Origin: CAZKNF01 sp964554105
GTDB taxonomy: Bacteria; Bacteroidota; Rhodothermia; Rhodothermales; VXPQ01
Direction: 5' to 3'
Length of the DNA: 44,793 bases
Assembly (NCBI GenBank): GCA_964554105.1
Contig: CAZKNF010000025.1
Location: 1 to 44,793 of the forward strand
Shown: positions 34,379 to 44,100 of the stretch, in pieces
How positions within the stretch are numbered: position 1 is the stretch's first letter
How the letters are laid out: every line of letters begins with the position of its first letter
Notes under the pieces: generated by a model
The model's database searches: none
Seen by the model: only the letters and a program-made list of their open reading frames with translations
Told to the model about the DNA's origin: nothing
Translations under genes and position numbers: made by a program

Positions 34379-34413
34379 TGAGTCACCCTCTTGATTACTA
34401 ATTCGACTGCTGA

Positions 34414-35280
34414 TCAAACGTCGCATATTTCGACTGCTTCTCGGAGTGATTCCAGCGGCGAGCGGGTTGGAATGAATTCCTGCGCTACGTAGCCTGTGAA
34501 GCCGGTGTCTGCGATGGCCTGCATGATGGCTGGATAATATAGCTCCTGCGTCTCGTCGATTTCATTTCGGCCAGGATTCCCACCCGTATGATAATGACCG
34601 ATGTATTCGTAATTGTCGCGGATCGTCCTGATCACGTCTCCTTCCATGATCTGCATGTGGTAAATGTCATAGAGGAGCTTAAATCTATCCGACCCGACGC
34701 GCTTCACTAACTCGACTCCCCATTCCGTGTGGTCGCACATGTAGTCGGGGTGGTCCACTTTGCTGTTGAGAAGCTCCATACATACCGTGACGCCGTGCAT
34801 TTCGGCCTCCGGAATAATGCTCTGGAGTCCCACGACGCAGTTCTCGAGCCCCTCCTGGTCATCCATGCCGGCACGGTTTCCTGAAAAGCAGATAACGTTC
34901 GGGAAGCCGGCATCCGCAACTTTCGGGATGACTTCTCTGAAGCCGGCTTCGAGCCACTCATGGTTTTCCTTGCGGTTGAAGCCATCAGGAATTGTGCTGG
35001 GCCCCGACGTCATCGCGCAGATCAACCCCTCGTCCTGAATGGCGGGATAGTCGTCGACCTGGAGCAATTCGATCGAGGTGATTCCCATCTCCTTCGCAGC
35101 GGCCGCGAGCTCCGATACCGAGAAATCCGGATAACACCATTTACAGACGGAATGATTGATGTTGCCTCTAGGTGCTAGCGCAGCGTCGGATGGCCCCGCA
35201 CCACCTGCCAGAGCAGTGGAACCGACGAGTGTCGACCCTGCCGCCGCCATGCCTGATTTGATGAATGTGCGTCGTTTCAT
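34414..35280 (-). CDS. Tat-exported hydroxypyruvate isomerase-like TIM barrel
   Basis: A 288-residue protein, a second member of the xylose-isomerase-like superfamily, nearest in pattern to hydroxypyruvate isomerases. The N terminus MKRRTFIKSGMAAAGS carries a twin-arginine motif and hydrophobic stretch up to about residue 25. The barrel has GITSIELLQVDDYPA, NVICFSGNRAGM, VTVCMELLNSKVDHP (Glu ligand), LLYDIYHMQIMEGD (Asp and His) and YIGHYHTGGNPGRNEIDE. The frame is open another 102 residues upstream, but that part is the shadow of acs; ATG 35280 is certain from the Tat motif. It sits 13 bp after the acs stop. A role on a small hydroxy-sugar or keto acid outside the cytoplasm is inferred. Confidence 0.9.
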   Translation of the reverse strand: MKRRTFIKSGMAAAGSTLVGSTALAGGAGPSDAALAPRGNINHSVCKWCYPDFSVSELAAAAKEMGITSIELLQVDDYPAIQDEGLICAMTSGPSTIPDGFNRKENHEWLEAGFREVIPKVADAGFPNVICFSGNRAGMDDQEGLENCVVGLQSIIPEAEMHGVTVCMELLNSKVDHPDYMCDHTEWGVELVKRVGSDRFKLLYDIYHMQIMEGDVIRTIRDNYEYIGHYHTGGNPGRNEIDETQELYYPAIMQAIADTGFTGYVAQEFIPTRSPLESLREAVEICDV

Positions 35281-35293
35281 GCGTTGGCTGCTG

Positions 35294-37270
35294 TTAGCGG
35301 TTCTGTCGATGCTCCACAAGATCATCCACCACACTGGAGTCGGCAAGCGTCGACGTGTCGCCGAGATCGGTGTGCTCGTTCGCTGCGATCTTCCGCAGGA
35401 TCCTTCGCATGATTTTCCCAGACCGGGTCTTTGGAAGGGAGGGTGCGAACTGGATGAGATCCGGTCTCGCGATCGGTCCGATTTCCCCGCGGACGTGCTG
35501 GACCAGCTCATCGCGCAGCTCGTCCGTCGGCTCCACTCCGGCAACCAGCGTGACGTAGCAATAGATGCCCTGCCCCTTGATGTCATGCGGGAAACCGACT
35601 ACAGCGGCTTCGGCCACCTTGGCATGCGAGACGAGTGCGCTTTCGATTTCGGCCGTACCCATTCTGTGACCGGATACGTTTAGCACGTCGTCGACGCGGC
35701 CCGTAATCCAGTAGTATCCGTCCTCGTCGCGCCGGCAGCCGTCGCCCGTGAAGTACTTGCCTGCGAACTGTGAGAAGTAGGTGCGCACGAACCGTTCGTG
35801 ATCCTTGTAGACCGTGCGCATCTGCCCCGGCCACGAATCGTTAATTACGAGCATGCCTTGCGCCTGGGGCTCCTCCTGCACGTTTCCATCCGTGTCTACG
35901 ACCTGCGGTTCGATGCCGAAAAAGGGCAGTGTCGCCGAGCCAGGTTTTTGGGGGATGGCTCCCGGCAGGGGTGTGATCATAATGCCGCCGGTTTCCGTTT
36001 GCCACCAGGTGTCTACAACGGGACATCTTTTCTCACCGACGACCTCGTGGTACCACCTCCACGCCTCCGGATTAATCGGTTCGCCCACGGTACCCAGGAC
36101 GCGCAGCGAATCACGGCTCGTCTTCTTGATGTAGTCGTCCCCTTCCCGCATCAAGGCGCGGAGGGCGGTCGGCGCGGTATAAAAAATGTTCACGTCATGT
36201 TTGTCGACGACCTGCCACAGGCGCGAGGCATCCGGATACGTCGGCGTACCCTCGAAAAACACCTGTGTTGCTCCATTTACGAGCGGGCCGTACACGATGT
36301 AGGAGTGGCCGGTAATCCACCCGACGTCTGCCGTGCACCAGAAGACGTCGCCGTCGTGATAGTCGAAGACCAGTTCATGCGTGAGGGAGGTGTAGACGAG
36401 ATAGCCACCGGTCGTGTGGAGGACGCCCTTCGGTTTGCCGGTCGAACCGGACGTATACAAGATGAAGAGAGGATCTTCTGCATCCATCTTTTCCGGTTCG
36501 CAGTCGGCGTCGACCAGCTTCACTTCCTCGTGATACCAGAAATCGCGGCCTCCCACAATGTCGACGGCATTCGCCGTGTTCTTGACCACGAGCACGGTCG
36601 TGACGTCCGGGCAGCGCTCGAGCGCTTTGTCGGCATTCCGCTTCAGAGGCACCGTTTTGCCGGCGCGCATGCCTTCGTCGGCGGTGAGGAGAATGGTCGA
36701 ATCGCAGTCGATGATCCGGTCAGCCAGCGAATCCGGCGAGAAGCCGGCGAACACGACGGAATGAATTGCTCCGATGCGTGCGCAGGCGAGCATGGCATAC
36801 GCGGCCTCCGGAATCATGGGCAGGTATATAGTGACGCGGTCTCCCTTCTTCACGCCCCGCCGCTTTAGGACATTTGCGAGTCGTGAGACACGTTCGTGAA
36901 GCTGCTGGTACGTGATGTGCTCGGCCGTCGCATTCGGGTCATCGGGCTCGAAGATAAAGGCCGTTTGATCTCCCCTCGCTTTTAGATGACGATCGATGCA
37001 GTTGTAACACGCGTTCAGCTTCCCGTCTTCGTACCACCGGATGTGAAGATCATCCGCAGCGAACGAGACATTCTTGATTTTCGATGGCTTTTTGTACCAA
37101 TCGAGGCGTCCGGCCTGCTCCTTCCAGTACTTTTCGGGATGATCAATGGACCGCTTATAGATTTTGCGGTACTCGTCCATGGATCCGACGAGCGCCTGCT
37201 CGCTGAATTCCGTGGGCGTCTCGATGGTATTAGTTTGTCCGGAATAGGCCGCGGTTACCTGGTCTGCCAT
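35294..37270 (-). CDS. acs: Acetyl-CoA synthetase (AMP-forming)
   Basis: Acs (658 aa) activates acetate through acetyl-AMP to acetyl-CoA in the cytosol. The adenylate-forming signature is LFILYTSGSTGKPKGVLHTT. The acetate pocket Trp is in DTWWQTETGG, the C-terminal domain hinge in TGRVDDVLNVSGHRMGT, and the catalytic, acetylation-regulated Lys in TRSGKIMRR. The N-terminal DEYRKIYKRSIDHPEKYW is also typical, and the length is normal. About 25 variable residues come first. It is followed by the two TIM-barrel genes, the DUF4212 subunit and the symporter, and preceded by a cNMP/CBS/DUF294 gene, which suggests an uptake-activation-regulation unit for acetate or a related carboxylate. Confidence 0.97.
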   Translation of the reverse strand: MADQVTAAYSGQTNTIETPTEFSEQALVGSMDEYRKIYKRSIDHPEKYWKEQAGRLDWYKKPSKIKNVSFAADDLHIRWYEDGKLNACYNCIDRHLKARGDQTAFIFEPDDPNATAEHITYQQLHERVSRLANVLKRRGVKKGDRVTIYLPMIPEAAYAMLACARIGAIHSVVFAGFSPDSLADRIIDCDSTILLTADEGMRAGKTVPLKRNADKALERCPDVTTVLVVKNTANAVDIVGGRDFWYHEEVKLVDADCEPEKMDAEDPLFILYTSGSTGKPKGVLHTTGGYLVYTSLTHELVFDYHDGDVFWCTADVGWITGHSYIVYGPLVNGATQVFFEGTPTYPDASRLWQVVDKHDVNIFYTAPTALRALMREGDDYIKKTSRDSLRVLGTVGEPINPEAWRWYHEVVGEKRCPVVDTWWQTETGGIMITPLPGAIPQKPGSATLPFFGIEPQVVDTDGNVQEEPQAQGMLVINDSWPGQMRTVYKDHERFVRTYFSQFAGKYFTGDGCRRDEDGYYWITGRVDDVLNVSGHRMGTAEIESALVSHAKVAEAAVVGFPHDIKGQGIYCYVTLVAGVEPTDELRDELVQHVRGEIGPIARPDLIQFAPSLPKTRSGKIMRRILRKIAANEHTDLGDTSTLADSSVVDDLVEHRQNR

Positions 37271-37330
37271 ACGTTTACCTATGTACTTTTTTCATGATTT
37301 GCAATCACAGTGCCCCATGTGGAGCCGAGT

Positions 37331-39250
37331 CTACGACAGCCACTTGCGCCCCACGTCGTATCGGCGCGCCAGTCCGTCCTGCAGGACGGCGGCCTTTGAG
37401 AAGGCATTTCGAAGCAGCCTCTGCTGCATCTTGTTCAGTCCGATCGCGTCGATCTGGTTGACCGGCTCGTCTCCAGCTTCTACAGCACGAAGCTGGCTCT
37501 CGAGCCTAAAATCCACCAGATACTGATACGCTTCCAGTGCATCGTCGATCTCTCTTGAGAGGTCGGGGATCTCTTCGACCGCCCTGCGAAGCCGATCGAA
37601 CGTGTTTGTAGATTCGAGATAACGCACTTCAAGTGCAAGAACGCGTGCGGCGTCGACGATAGGCCGTATTCCGCCTTCACGTACGTCGAAGGCATTTCGG
37701 CTGTCTCCGACGCGCTCGAGCATCATGCGGAGGATTCCCGTCGGTGGCCGAAACTCCATCGCGTGGTGCGCCATGAGTTTCAGAAAGGTACGCTCCTCAT
37801 CCATCGCTTGCACGTTCAATGCATCGACGATATCGTTCTTTAGATCCTGGATGAGGTCTACATTGCCGTAGATTCCGCGCAGGTCGAAGAAGATGGGCGT
37901 AGGTGCGAGGGACGGCTCATCGGACTGCAATATCCATTCTCTAAACGTACGCTTCCAACCGCGAAACGTCTTCCGCCATCGGCGGTCGCGCGCGACGTAT
38001 TCGCTGGGGTGAAATCCGCACCTGGCGAGCGCTTCGTTCGCCGACTCGGCGAGCTCGTTGAACCATTCTTCCGCCTTCAGTGCATCCTCATCGGATGACG
38101 GATCGGCATAAATGAGCGCGTTGTGTTGTTCTGAGTTAAGCGCCATTTCCTGGCGGCCTCCGCTCCCAAGGCGCATCCACGCCCACGGCCGCTCGATACG
38201 CTGATCGCCGCCAGACGGCCGGAGATTTTCCTCAACGATTTGCAAGACTCGGATCGCGAGACGGTCGTAGAAGACCATCATAATTCGATTCAGCATCTCC
38301 GGCGGTGCGCCTTGCCGGTACAGGTTGAGCAGTTCCTCGTTTGTTGCTGCACGGATGCCGGCCAACTCGTCGATGCTCGATGCATTGTCGATCCGATCGG
38401 TTGTGGCGACTGGATCCTGACCGCGGAAATGCGAAATATCGCGATCGGTCATGACCCCGACCGGCGCATCCCGTCTGTCGACAAGGACAAGGCGGTGCAC
38501 GCCGCGATTCAGCATCAACATCATTGAATCGAAGACGCTCGCCTCCACGGGGAGCGTCACAACGGGCTCCGTCATCACTTTCGTGACCGGCGTGTCAGAT
38601 GCGAGACCACGGCTGAGTGCCTTGTTGCGCAGGTCTGCGTCGGTCACGATGCCGACCAGCTTCTTGTTCTGCATTACAAGAACGGAGTCGACGCTTTCCC
38701 TCTTCATGAGCTGGGCGAGCTTCTGCACTGTCAGCTTCGGGTCGCAGGTGAGCGGCCTGCGATGATAAAACTGGTTGAGATTTCGACTGAAGAGCAAGTG
38801 GCTGCCTGTGACGTCCATCGTGGAACCCATCCGACGCACGTACATCCGAAGATCGCTGTCGAAGTAATCTGCAAATTCCTCGTTCTTCTCGTAGAGTTTT
38901 TGAAATCGACGCCCACGTAGCAGCGCGCAAACCGTCGGTTCGACGGCCTTCGCCTCGTAGATCGTAGCGCCGCCTTTTATGAGTCCGAACGAGCCGAAGA
39001 CCTCACCCTCGCCGACCTTGTGCAAGAGTCGCTGCTGGGTCAGATCCATGAGCCGAACCAGTCCAGATTCGACGATATAGAGCCCGGGATGGGAGGTGGC
39101 GCCCTGCGGCATGATGACCTCGCCGGGGCTGAAGTACTCGATCGATACATCGGAGAGCATCGACTCCCGGTCCGCTTTCGAGAGTGCGTTAAACGGAGGA
39201 TTGGACTCCAGGAGCGACGAGATGCGATCGATGATGGTTGACGTACTCAT
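37331..39250 (-). CDS. cNMP-binding-like/CBS/DUF294 nucleotidyltransferase-like regulator
   Basis: A 639-residue cytosolic protein with four parts. A cyclic-nucleotide-binding-type beta roll covers about 20-130 (PGEVIMPQG, LYIVESGLVRL, GEVFGSFGLI); the Arg of true cAMP pockets is not evident. A CBS pair follows at about 165-275 (SVLVMQNKKLVGIVTDADLR and VLVDRRDAPVGVMTDRDI). Next is a GlnB-type nucleotidyltransferase-like DUF294 domain at about 300-450, with GSGGRQEMAL at 362-371. The C-terminal helical domain makes up the last 150 residues. The canonical TDQDN after the GSxGR loop is SEQHN here, so the metal-binding Asp pair is changed. Genes of this type are known near acs and VC_2705-type symporters, consistent with a regulatory role. 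It overlaps the PabB-PabC stop by four bases. Confidence 0.9.
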   Translation of the reverse strand: MSTSTIIDRISSLLESNPPFNALSKADRESMLSDVSIEYFSPGEVIMPQGATSHPGLYIVESGLVRLMDLTQQRLLHKVGEGEVFGSFGLIKGGATIYEAKAVEPTVCALLRGRRFQKLYEKNEEFADYFDSDLRMYVRRMGSTMDVTGSHLLFSRNLNQFYHRRPLTCDPKLTVQKLAQLMKRESVDSVLVMQNKKLVGIVTDADLRNKALSRGLASDTPVTKVMTEPVVTLPVEASVFDSMMLMLNRGVHRLVLVDRRDAPVGVMTDRDISHFRGQDPVATTDRIDNASSIDELAGIRAATNEELLNLYRQGAPPEMLNRIMMVFYDRLAIRVLQIVEENLRPSGGDQRIERPWAWMRLGSGGRQEMALNSEQHNALIYADPSSDEDALKAEEWFNELAESANEALARCGFHPSEYVARDRRWRKTFRGWKRTFREWILQSDEPSLAPTPIFFDLRGIYGNVDLIQDLKNDIVDALNVQAMDEERTFLKLMAHHAMEFRPPTGILRMMLERVGDSRNAFDVREGGIRPIVDAARVLALEVRYLESTNTFDRLRRAVEEIPDLSREIDDALEAYQYLVDFRLESQLRAVEAGDEPVNQIDAIGLNKMQQRLLRNAFSKAAVLQDGLARRYDVGRKWLS

Positions 39251-41163
39251 CCGGCAGGCGCCAAAAAAGGATAGATTGTTGGGTCTGCGGAGGAGTTTTC
39301 ATCGCCAGGCTTTGCGCGACCGAATACGATCTCGGCCTCGACCAGTCCCCTTACCGCATTGCTGAAATAGACTGCGTCCGCATTTTCGAGGTCCGCAATA
39401 TAAAGCGTTGCTTCGGCCGCGTTCGGCACTGTCTCGAGCAGATGCCGACGGTACACGCCCGGAAGTGCGCCGCTCTCGAGGGGCGGCGTTCGCCAGCTCT
39501 CGCCACTTCGGACGAAAATGTTGCTGCGCGAGCCTTCGCAAAGCTCATCCCGTTCGTTGAGGAAGACGACCTCGTCGAATCCCCTCTCATGGGCAGCATC
39601 AAATTCGTCCGCATAGAGATCTCGGCTGGAGGTCTTGTGGCCACGCAGCGGATCTTGCGAGTCAGTGCGTTTCCTCGATATAACGCCCCGCCACTTCGCG
39701 CCTTCCTGCACATCCGGGACGGAAGCATCGGAAGGGGCTCCGGATTTGCGATGCGCAGCCGTGTCGTACGTCTGCTCGGCACCGTACAGCCGCTCGAGAT
39801 CGGACGATGCGACGTCGATTGAACCGTCCGTTTGGAGCGTAAGTCGAACTTTCTGCCGCCTTTCGCCGTCGAGCGCGTCGGCGATGCGCTCACTTGCGCG
39901 GGTCCGATGTAGCGGAATGCCGAAGTTCTCCGCGGATGCCACGAGTCGATCGAGATGCAACTCCAACAATGGAATGGTCCCGCCATCCGCCAGCATGGTT
40001 TCGATAAGATAGAGTGACTCCTGAACCGGCGATTCATCACCGGTCAGAAAATGAGCCTTCAGCAAACATTCATCGTATTCCGAAGCCGCGCTAGAATCCC
40101 ACACGACTCCGCTTCCGATACCGAGGCGTGCCACGCCCTTCTGCATAAGCACCGTACGAATCGCCACGTTGAATACCGTTCGTCCGCCCGGTTCGACGAA
40201 TCCGATCGCCCCGCAGTAGACGCCGCGCGGCTCGTCCTCCAGCTCGTCGATGAGCTGCATCGCTCGGATCTTGGGCGCACCGGTGACCGATCCACACGGA
40301 AACAGCGCCCGGAAGATATCGGTCAGCCGGGTTCCCGGCCGCAGGTCGCCTTCAATCTCCGAGCTCATCTGAATCAGCGTTTCGAACCGTTCCGTCTCGA
40401 ACAGTTTCGGCACGCGGACGCTGCCGGGAATGCAGCATCGCGACAGGTCGTTGCGCAGGAGATCGACGATCATCAGATTTTCTGCCCGGTTCTTCGCGTC
40501 TTCGGCGAGTTCCCGTTCGAGTCGTTCGTCTTCTTGCTTGGAGGCGCCCCGAATCGCGGTCCCTTTCATCGGACGCGTGGCGATGCGTCCGCCTTCGCGT
40601 CGGAAGAAGAGCTCGGGCGAACAGCTCAGAATCTGCGCGTCCCCGATGTCTAGATATGCAGCGTAGGGGACGGGTTGCCGAGCGGCGAGCCTCGCGAAGA
40701 GCGCTTCGGCCGGACCATCCACATCAAATCGCAACTGGCCGGTGTAATTGATCTGATAGACGTCGCCTTCACGGATCCGGTCACGTATGACTTCGACCTG
40801 CTTGCCATATCGCGATTTCGGGATCGAGAACCGTAGGTGCGAAACGGTAGGTGCGCCATCCGGAAGAGGCTCCGTGAACTCCGCACGTGCTACGTGCGCG
40901 GCCTGCTCATAGATGCCAAACCACGCATAAGGTATGTGGATGGCCCGACGCGGCGCCGCAGGTTCGAATGCCGAGGCTGCCTCATAGGCCACGTATCCCG
41001 CGGCGTAATATCCGCTATCGGATTCACGTTCTACGGATTCGAGCACCTCGGGTACATCCTCAGGCCGATGCGCTTCGAGAACGCAGATGGGTCGTTCGAA
41101 ATGATAGCCGTCGGACCTGTCCGGACGTGCGGCCTCAAAGAACACAGTTCCTATTGACGGCAT
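39247..41163 (-). CDS. Aminodeoxychorismate synthase I - aminodeoxychorismate lyase fusion (PabB-PabC)
   Basis: A 638-residue fusion for 4-aminobenzoate, a folate precursor. Residues 1 to about 375 are a PabB-type chorismate enzyme: GDVYQINYTGQL, SCSPELFFRREGG, MKGTAIRG with Lys200 in the PabB-type KGT motif, NRAENLMIVDLLRNDLSR and FPCGSVTGAPKIRAMQLIDE. It lacks the tryptophan-binding LLES region of TrpE. Residues from about 385 onwards are a fold-type IV PLP lyase (PabC): LLELHLDRLVASAENFGIPL, the PLP lysine in RGHKTSSRDLY, and FLNERDELCEGSRSNIF. About 50 residues near 465-515 form a variable insert before the Lys. The amidotransferase subunit is probably TrpG at 8429-9019 acting for both enzymes. 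The start is ten bases after the Lhr-type stop. Confidence 0.94.
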   Translation of the reverse strand: MPSIGTVFFEAARPDRSDGYHFERPICVLEAHRPEDVPEVLESVERESDSGYYAAGYVAYEAASAFEPAAPRRAIHIPYAWFGIYEQAAHVARAEFTEPLPDGAPTVSHLRFSIPKSRYGKQVEVIRDRIREGDVYQINYTGQLRFDVDGPAEALFARLAARQPVPYAAYLDIGDAQILSCSPELFFRREGGRIATRPMKGTAIRGASKQEDERLERELAEDAKNRAENLMIVDLLRNDLSRCCIPGSVRVPKLFETERFETLIQMSSEIEGDLRPGTRLTDIFRALFPCGSVTGAPKIRAMQLIDELEDEPRGVYCGAIGFVEPGGRTVFNVAIRTVLMQKGVARLGIGSGVVWDSSAASEYDECLLKAHFLTGDESPVQESLYLIETMLADGGTIPLLELHLDRLVASAENFGIPLHRTRASERIADALDGERRQKVRLTLQTDGSIDVASSDLERLYGAEQTYDTAAHRKSGAPSDASVPDVQEGAKWRGVISRKRTDSQDPLRGHKTSSRDLYADEFDAAHERGFDEVVFLNERDELCEGSRSNIFVRSGESWRTPPLESGALPGVYRRHLLETVPNAAEATLYIADLENADAVYFSNAVRGLVEAEIVFGRAKPGDENSSADPTIYPFLAPAG

Positions 41164-41173
41164 GACGGTCCGA

Positions 41174-44100
41174 CTACTTCACGAACACAGTTAACTCCGG
41201 CGGTACGCTGCGGCGCTGTAGGGCGGTTCGGATCTCGTGGCCGACCTCATCGCCGTTTTCCAGGCTCCGCACATCGCCCGCTTCCAGCGCGACGACAGGT
41301 ACCCCGTTTCGATATCCAATGCGATTTGATGTGACGGCCGGGATGCGTCCGCCCGGCGTCAGGATACCGGTCAGGTTTAGCGGGTCGGCTGCACTCAGGA
41401 AAATGATCGAATCGTCTTTCGGTGCCTTTCGTACGCTCCGGATCGCACCGACCGCTTCTGGGAGTGCGAACTGCTCGCCGGCGATTCCGCTCACGAATCG
41501 CCCGCCGCGAATCTCGCCCCGCGCCTCGAGTCTCCAGAACGCCCGTACGAGTTCGCGCCACGACGGCGCAAATGTCTCTCTGGCAAGGACACGCCGAACC
41601 ACTACACCGTAGCGTCGGAGCAGCAGACGGGCCCATGCCTCCGCAGCCTCGTCGCCGTCGATCGGGTCGGATTCCTCTTCGGCGGAACGCAGTAGTGACC
41701 ACCGGCCCGCCATGTGCACTCCATAGGGCGCCGTTTTCCCGCGTTTACGAGGACGCGAGGACGCGGTGGGCCGCTTGTCGACAGGCGTCAACAGTGCACG
41801 AAGGCCTGAGAAACTGTCGGAGGTTACAGCGCCGTAGGCGACCAGCTCGCCGAGACCCTCCTCCACCTGCGTTGGTAGTAATCCGGACGTCGATATTATT
41901 TCCTGGTAGAATGATGCACCGCGCCGGCTGAGCACGTCGTAGACCTTCCGGGCATTGGTCGTAAGCGCCGTCGCGTCCACCTCGTCGTGGTCGATCCAGA
42001 AATCCTCCCGATCCCGACGCCAGATAGCGATTGGTGAGGATCGGAGCGGGCCTGTCGACCGGAGACCGTTTCCTTCGCCCGTCGGAGCGGAGAGGCGCCC
42101 CCACATCACGCGGCCGGACGTACAGAGGCTATCCAGCTGGTCCGGCGTGTAGGCTTCGCATCGGACCGACAGTACATCCGTTTCCCACGCCGCACCAGGC
42201 AATTCGATTCCTTCTAGCTGCTCTAGAACGGCGGCGAGTCCCTCCTCCCCTCGCATTCGATGAGCGGACTCGACGTGCTGCCACCTCAAAAGAAAGCGCA
42301 TGTAATCGGCCGCACTCACCGGCTGGATTTCGGCGCGCAGCTTGTCGAGTGTGTACCGATGCATGCGCGCCAGCAATCGTCGATCGCACCATTCGAGCTT
42401 CGCCGATTCGCCTGATATGGTGTCCGGCGTGAAGCGACCTCGCAAAATGCCGCCTTCGGCCTCCAGCCTGAGGAGGATCCCGTCGATCTCGGCATCGGCC
42501 GCGGCAAACTCTTCGGCGAGTCGAGCCGGTGTTATCGGGCCCGCCAGCGCCATACGGCTTCGGACCATTTCGGCTCGAGCATCTTCCGAGCTGTCTGGGG
42601 GTTTTATTTCGACGGGGACGGTCAGTTCGGGGCGCACTTCCGCATCCGGCCATACGAGCCGGGCTTCGTACAGCCTCTCGACGGCTACGTACCGTGCCGC
42701 TGCGCCGTCGGAGACGACCTGGACCGCGCGGCCGTCGTCGATGAGTCCGCCGAGATGCGTCATCCAATCGGACGCCATGACCTCGGCGTCGAGCAGGAAA
42801 CCGAATGTCAACAGCGCGTCGTGGAGTTCGTCCGGATTCTCGACTACGGGCCACGCCTCTTCACGAACGAGACGAATGGCATCTCCGCTCAGCATTCCCA
42901 TTTCGCCGGCTGCGGATGGATCCAGAGCCCTCCGCGTGTATACCGCGCTTGCGCGGCGCTCTTCGAGGGGTGCGTCATCCAGAAATGCGTAGGGGCGTGC
43001 GGTAAGCAGCTCGTGTGCAAACGGCGAAGGTTCCAGCGTATCGCGTGCCACGAGGCGTATGTCGCCGTCGAGTATACGCCCGAGGATCCCCTGTAACCGC
43101 GGCAGATCCATTACCTCTGTGAGGCAGTCGTGGATCGTCTGCCGAACGAGTGGATGATCCGGTACCTCTCGTTCGCCTTCGATATTTTCCAGGCACGCGG
43201 CGGCATCGGGGAATACGGAAACGAGGAGATCTTCGGACTGCATCCTCTGGATCTGGGGAGCGACCTTTCGACCGCCGCTGAATCGCAGCAGTGCCAGGGA
43301 CAGTGATGCATTCCACCGCCAGTGCGTCTGGAACATGGGCGCATCCAGCACGGCCTGGATGAGGACGTCCCGCACGGTGTCGGGATTTAAGTACCGGAAC
43401 ACCTCTTCGAGAGGAAACGAGTGCTGTGGTCCGAGCGAGAGCAGGACTCCCTCATCGGTGGCCGCCGCCTGGAGCTCAAAATTGAACTGCCGGCAGAATC
43501 GCTTGCGCAGTGCGAGCCCCCACGCACGATTTACGCGGCTGCCGAACGGCGCATGGAGGATTAGCTGCATGCCTCCGGCATCATCGAAGAATCGCTCCAG
43601 GACGAGCGTATCCTGAGTCGGCACGGCACCGAGGAGCCGCTTGGTTTCCGCGACGTATCCAACAAGGTCGTTGGCCGCGACTTCCGAGATCTGTGCATTT
43701 TCGATCAGCCACTGTATCGCCGGAGATCGATCTCGCGGCGGATCGTCGGCATCCTGCCTTTTCGACGGCAGACTCTCAGCATCATCCGCGGCGCGTGTCG
43801 CGCCTTCAGACTGGACATCAGGAAGGTCATCCGCTCTATTCAGGCGGCTTTCCACCTCGCGACGTAGATCCGACACGGCCTTCGACAGCTCAGTACTTCT
43901 TGACGGCGCCTCACCGAACCAGAACGGAATGGTTGGCGGCTCCCCGTGGGCGTCCTCGACGCGTACTGCACCGGTCTCTACGCGCTGGATTCTCCACGAT
44001 GAGCTCCCAAGCTGGAAGATGTCGCCGGGCATGCTCTCGACCGCAAAGTCTTCGTCGACGGTGCCGATGAAAATGTTCTCGGGCTCAAGGACGACCCGGT

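Noticed and set aside
35281..35586. N-terminal extension of the hydroxypyruvate isomerase-like protein into acs
   Set aside because: The 102 residues are the acs gene in another phase, and the Tat signal begins at ATG 35280.
35798..36868. A 356-codon open frame antisense to acs
   Set aside because: Shadow of the acs coding sequence caused by GC-rich codon bias; no motif or start signal.
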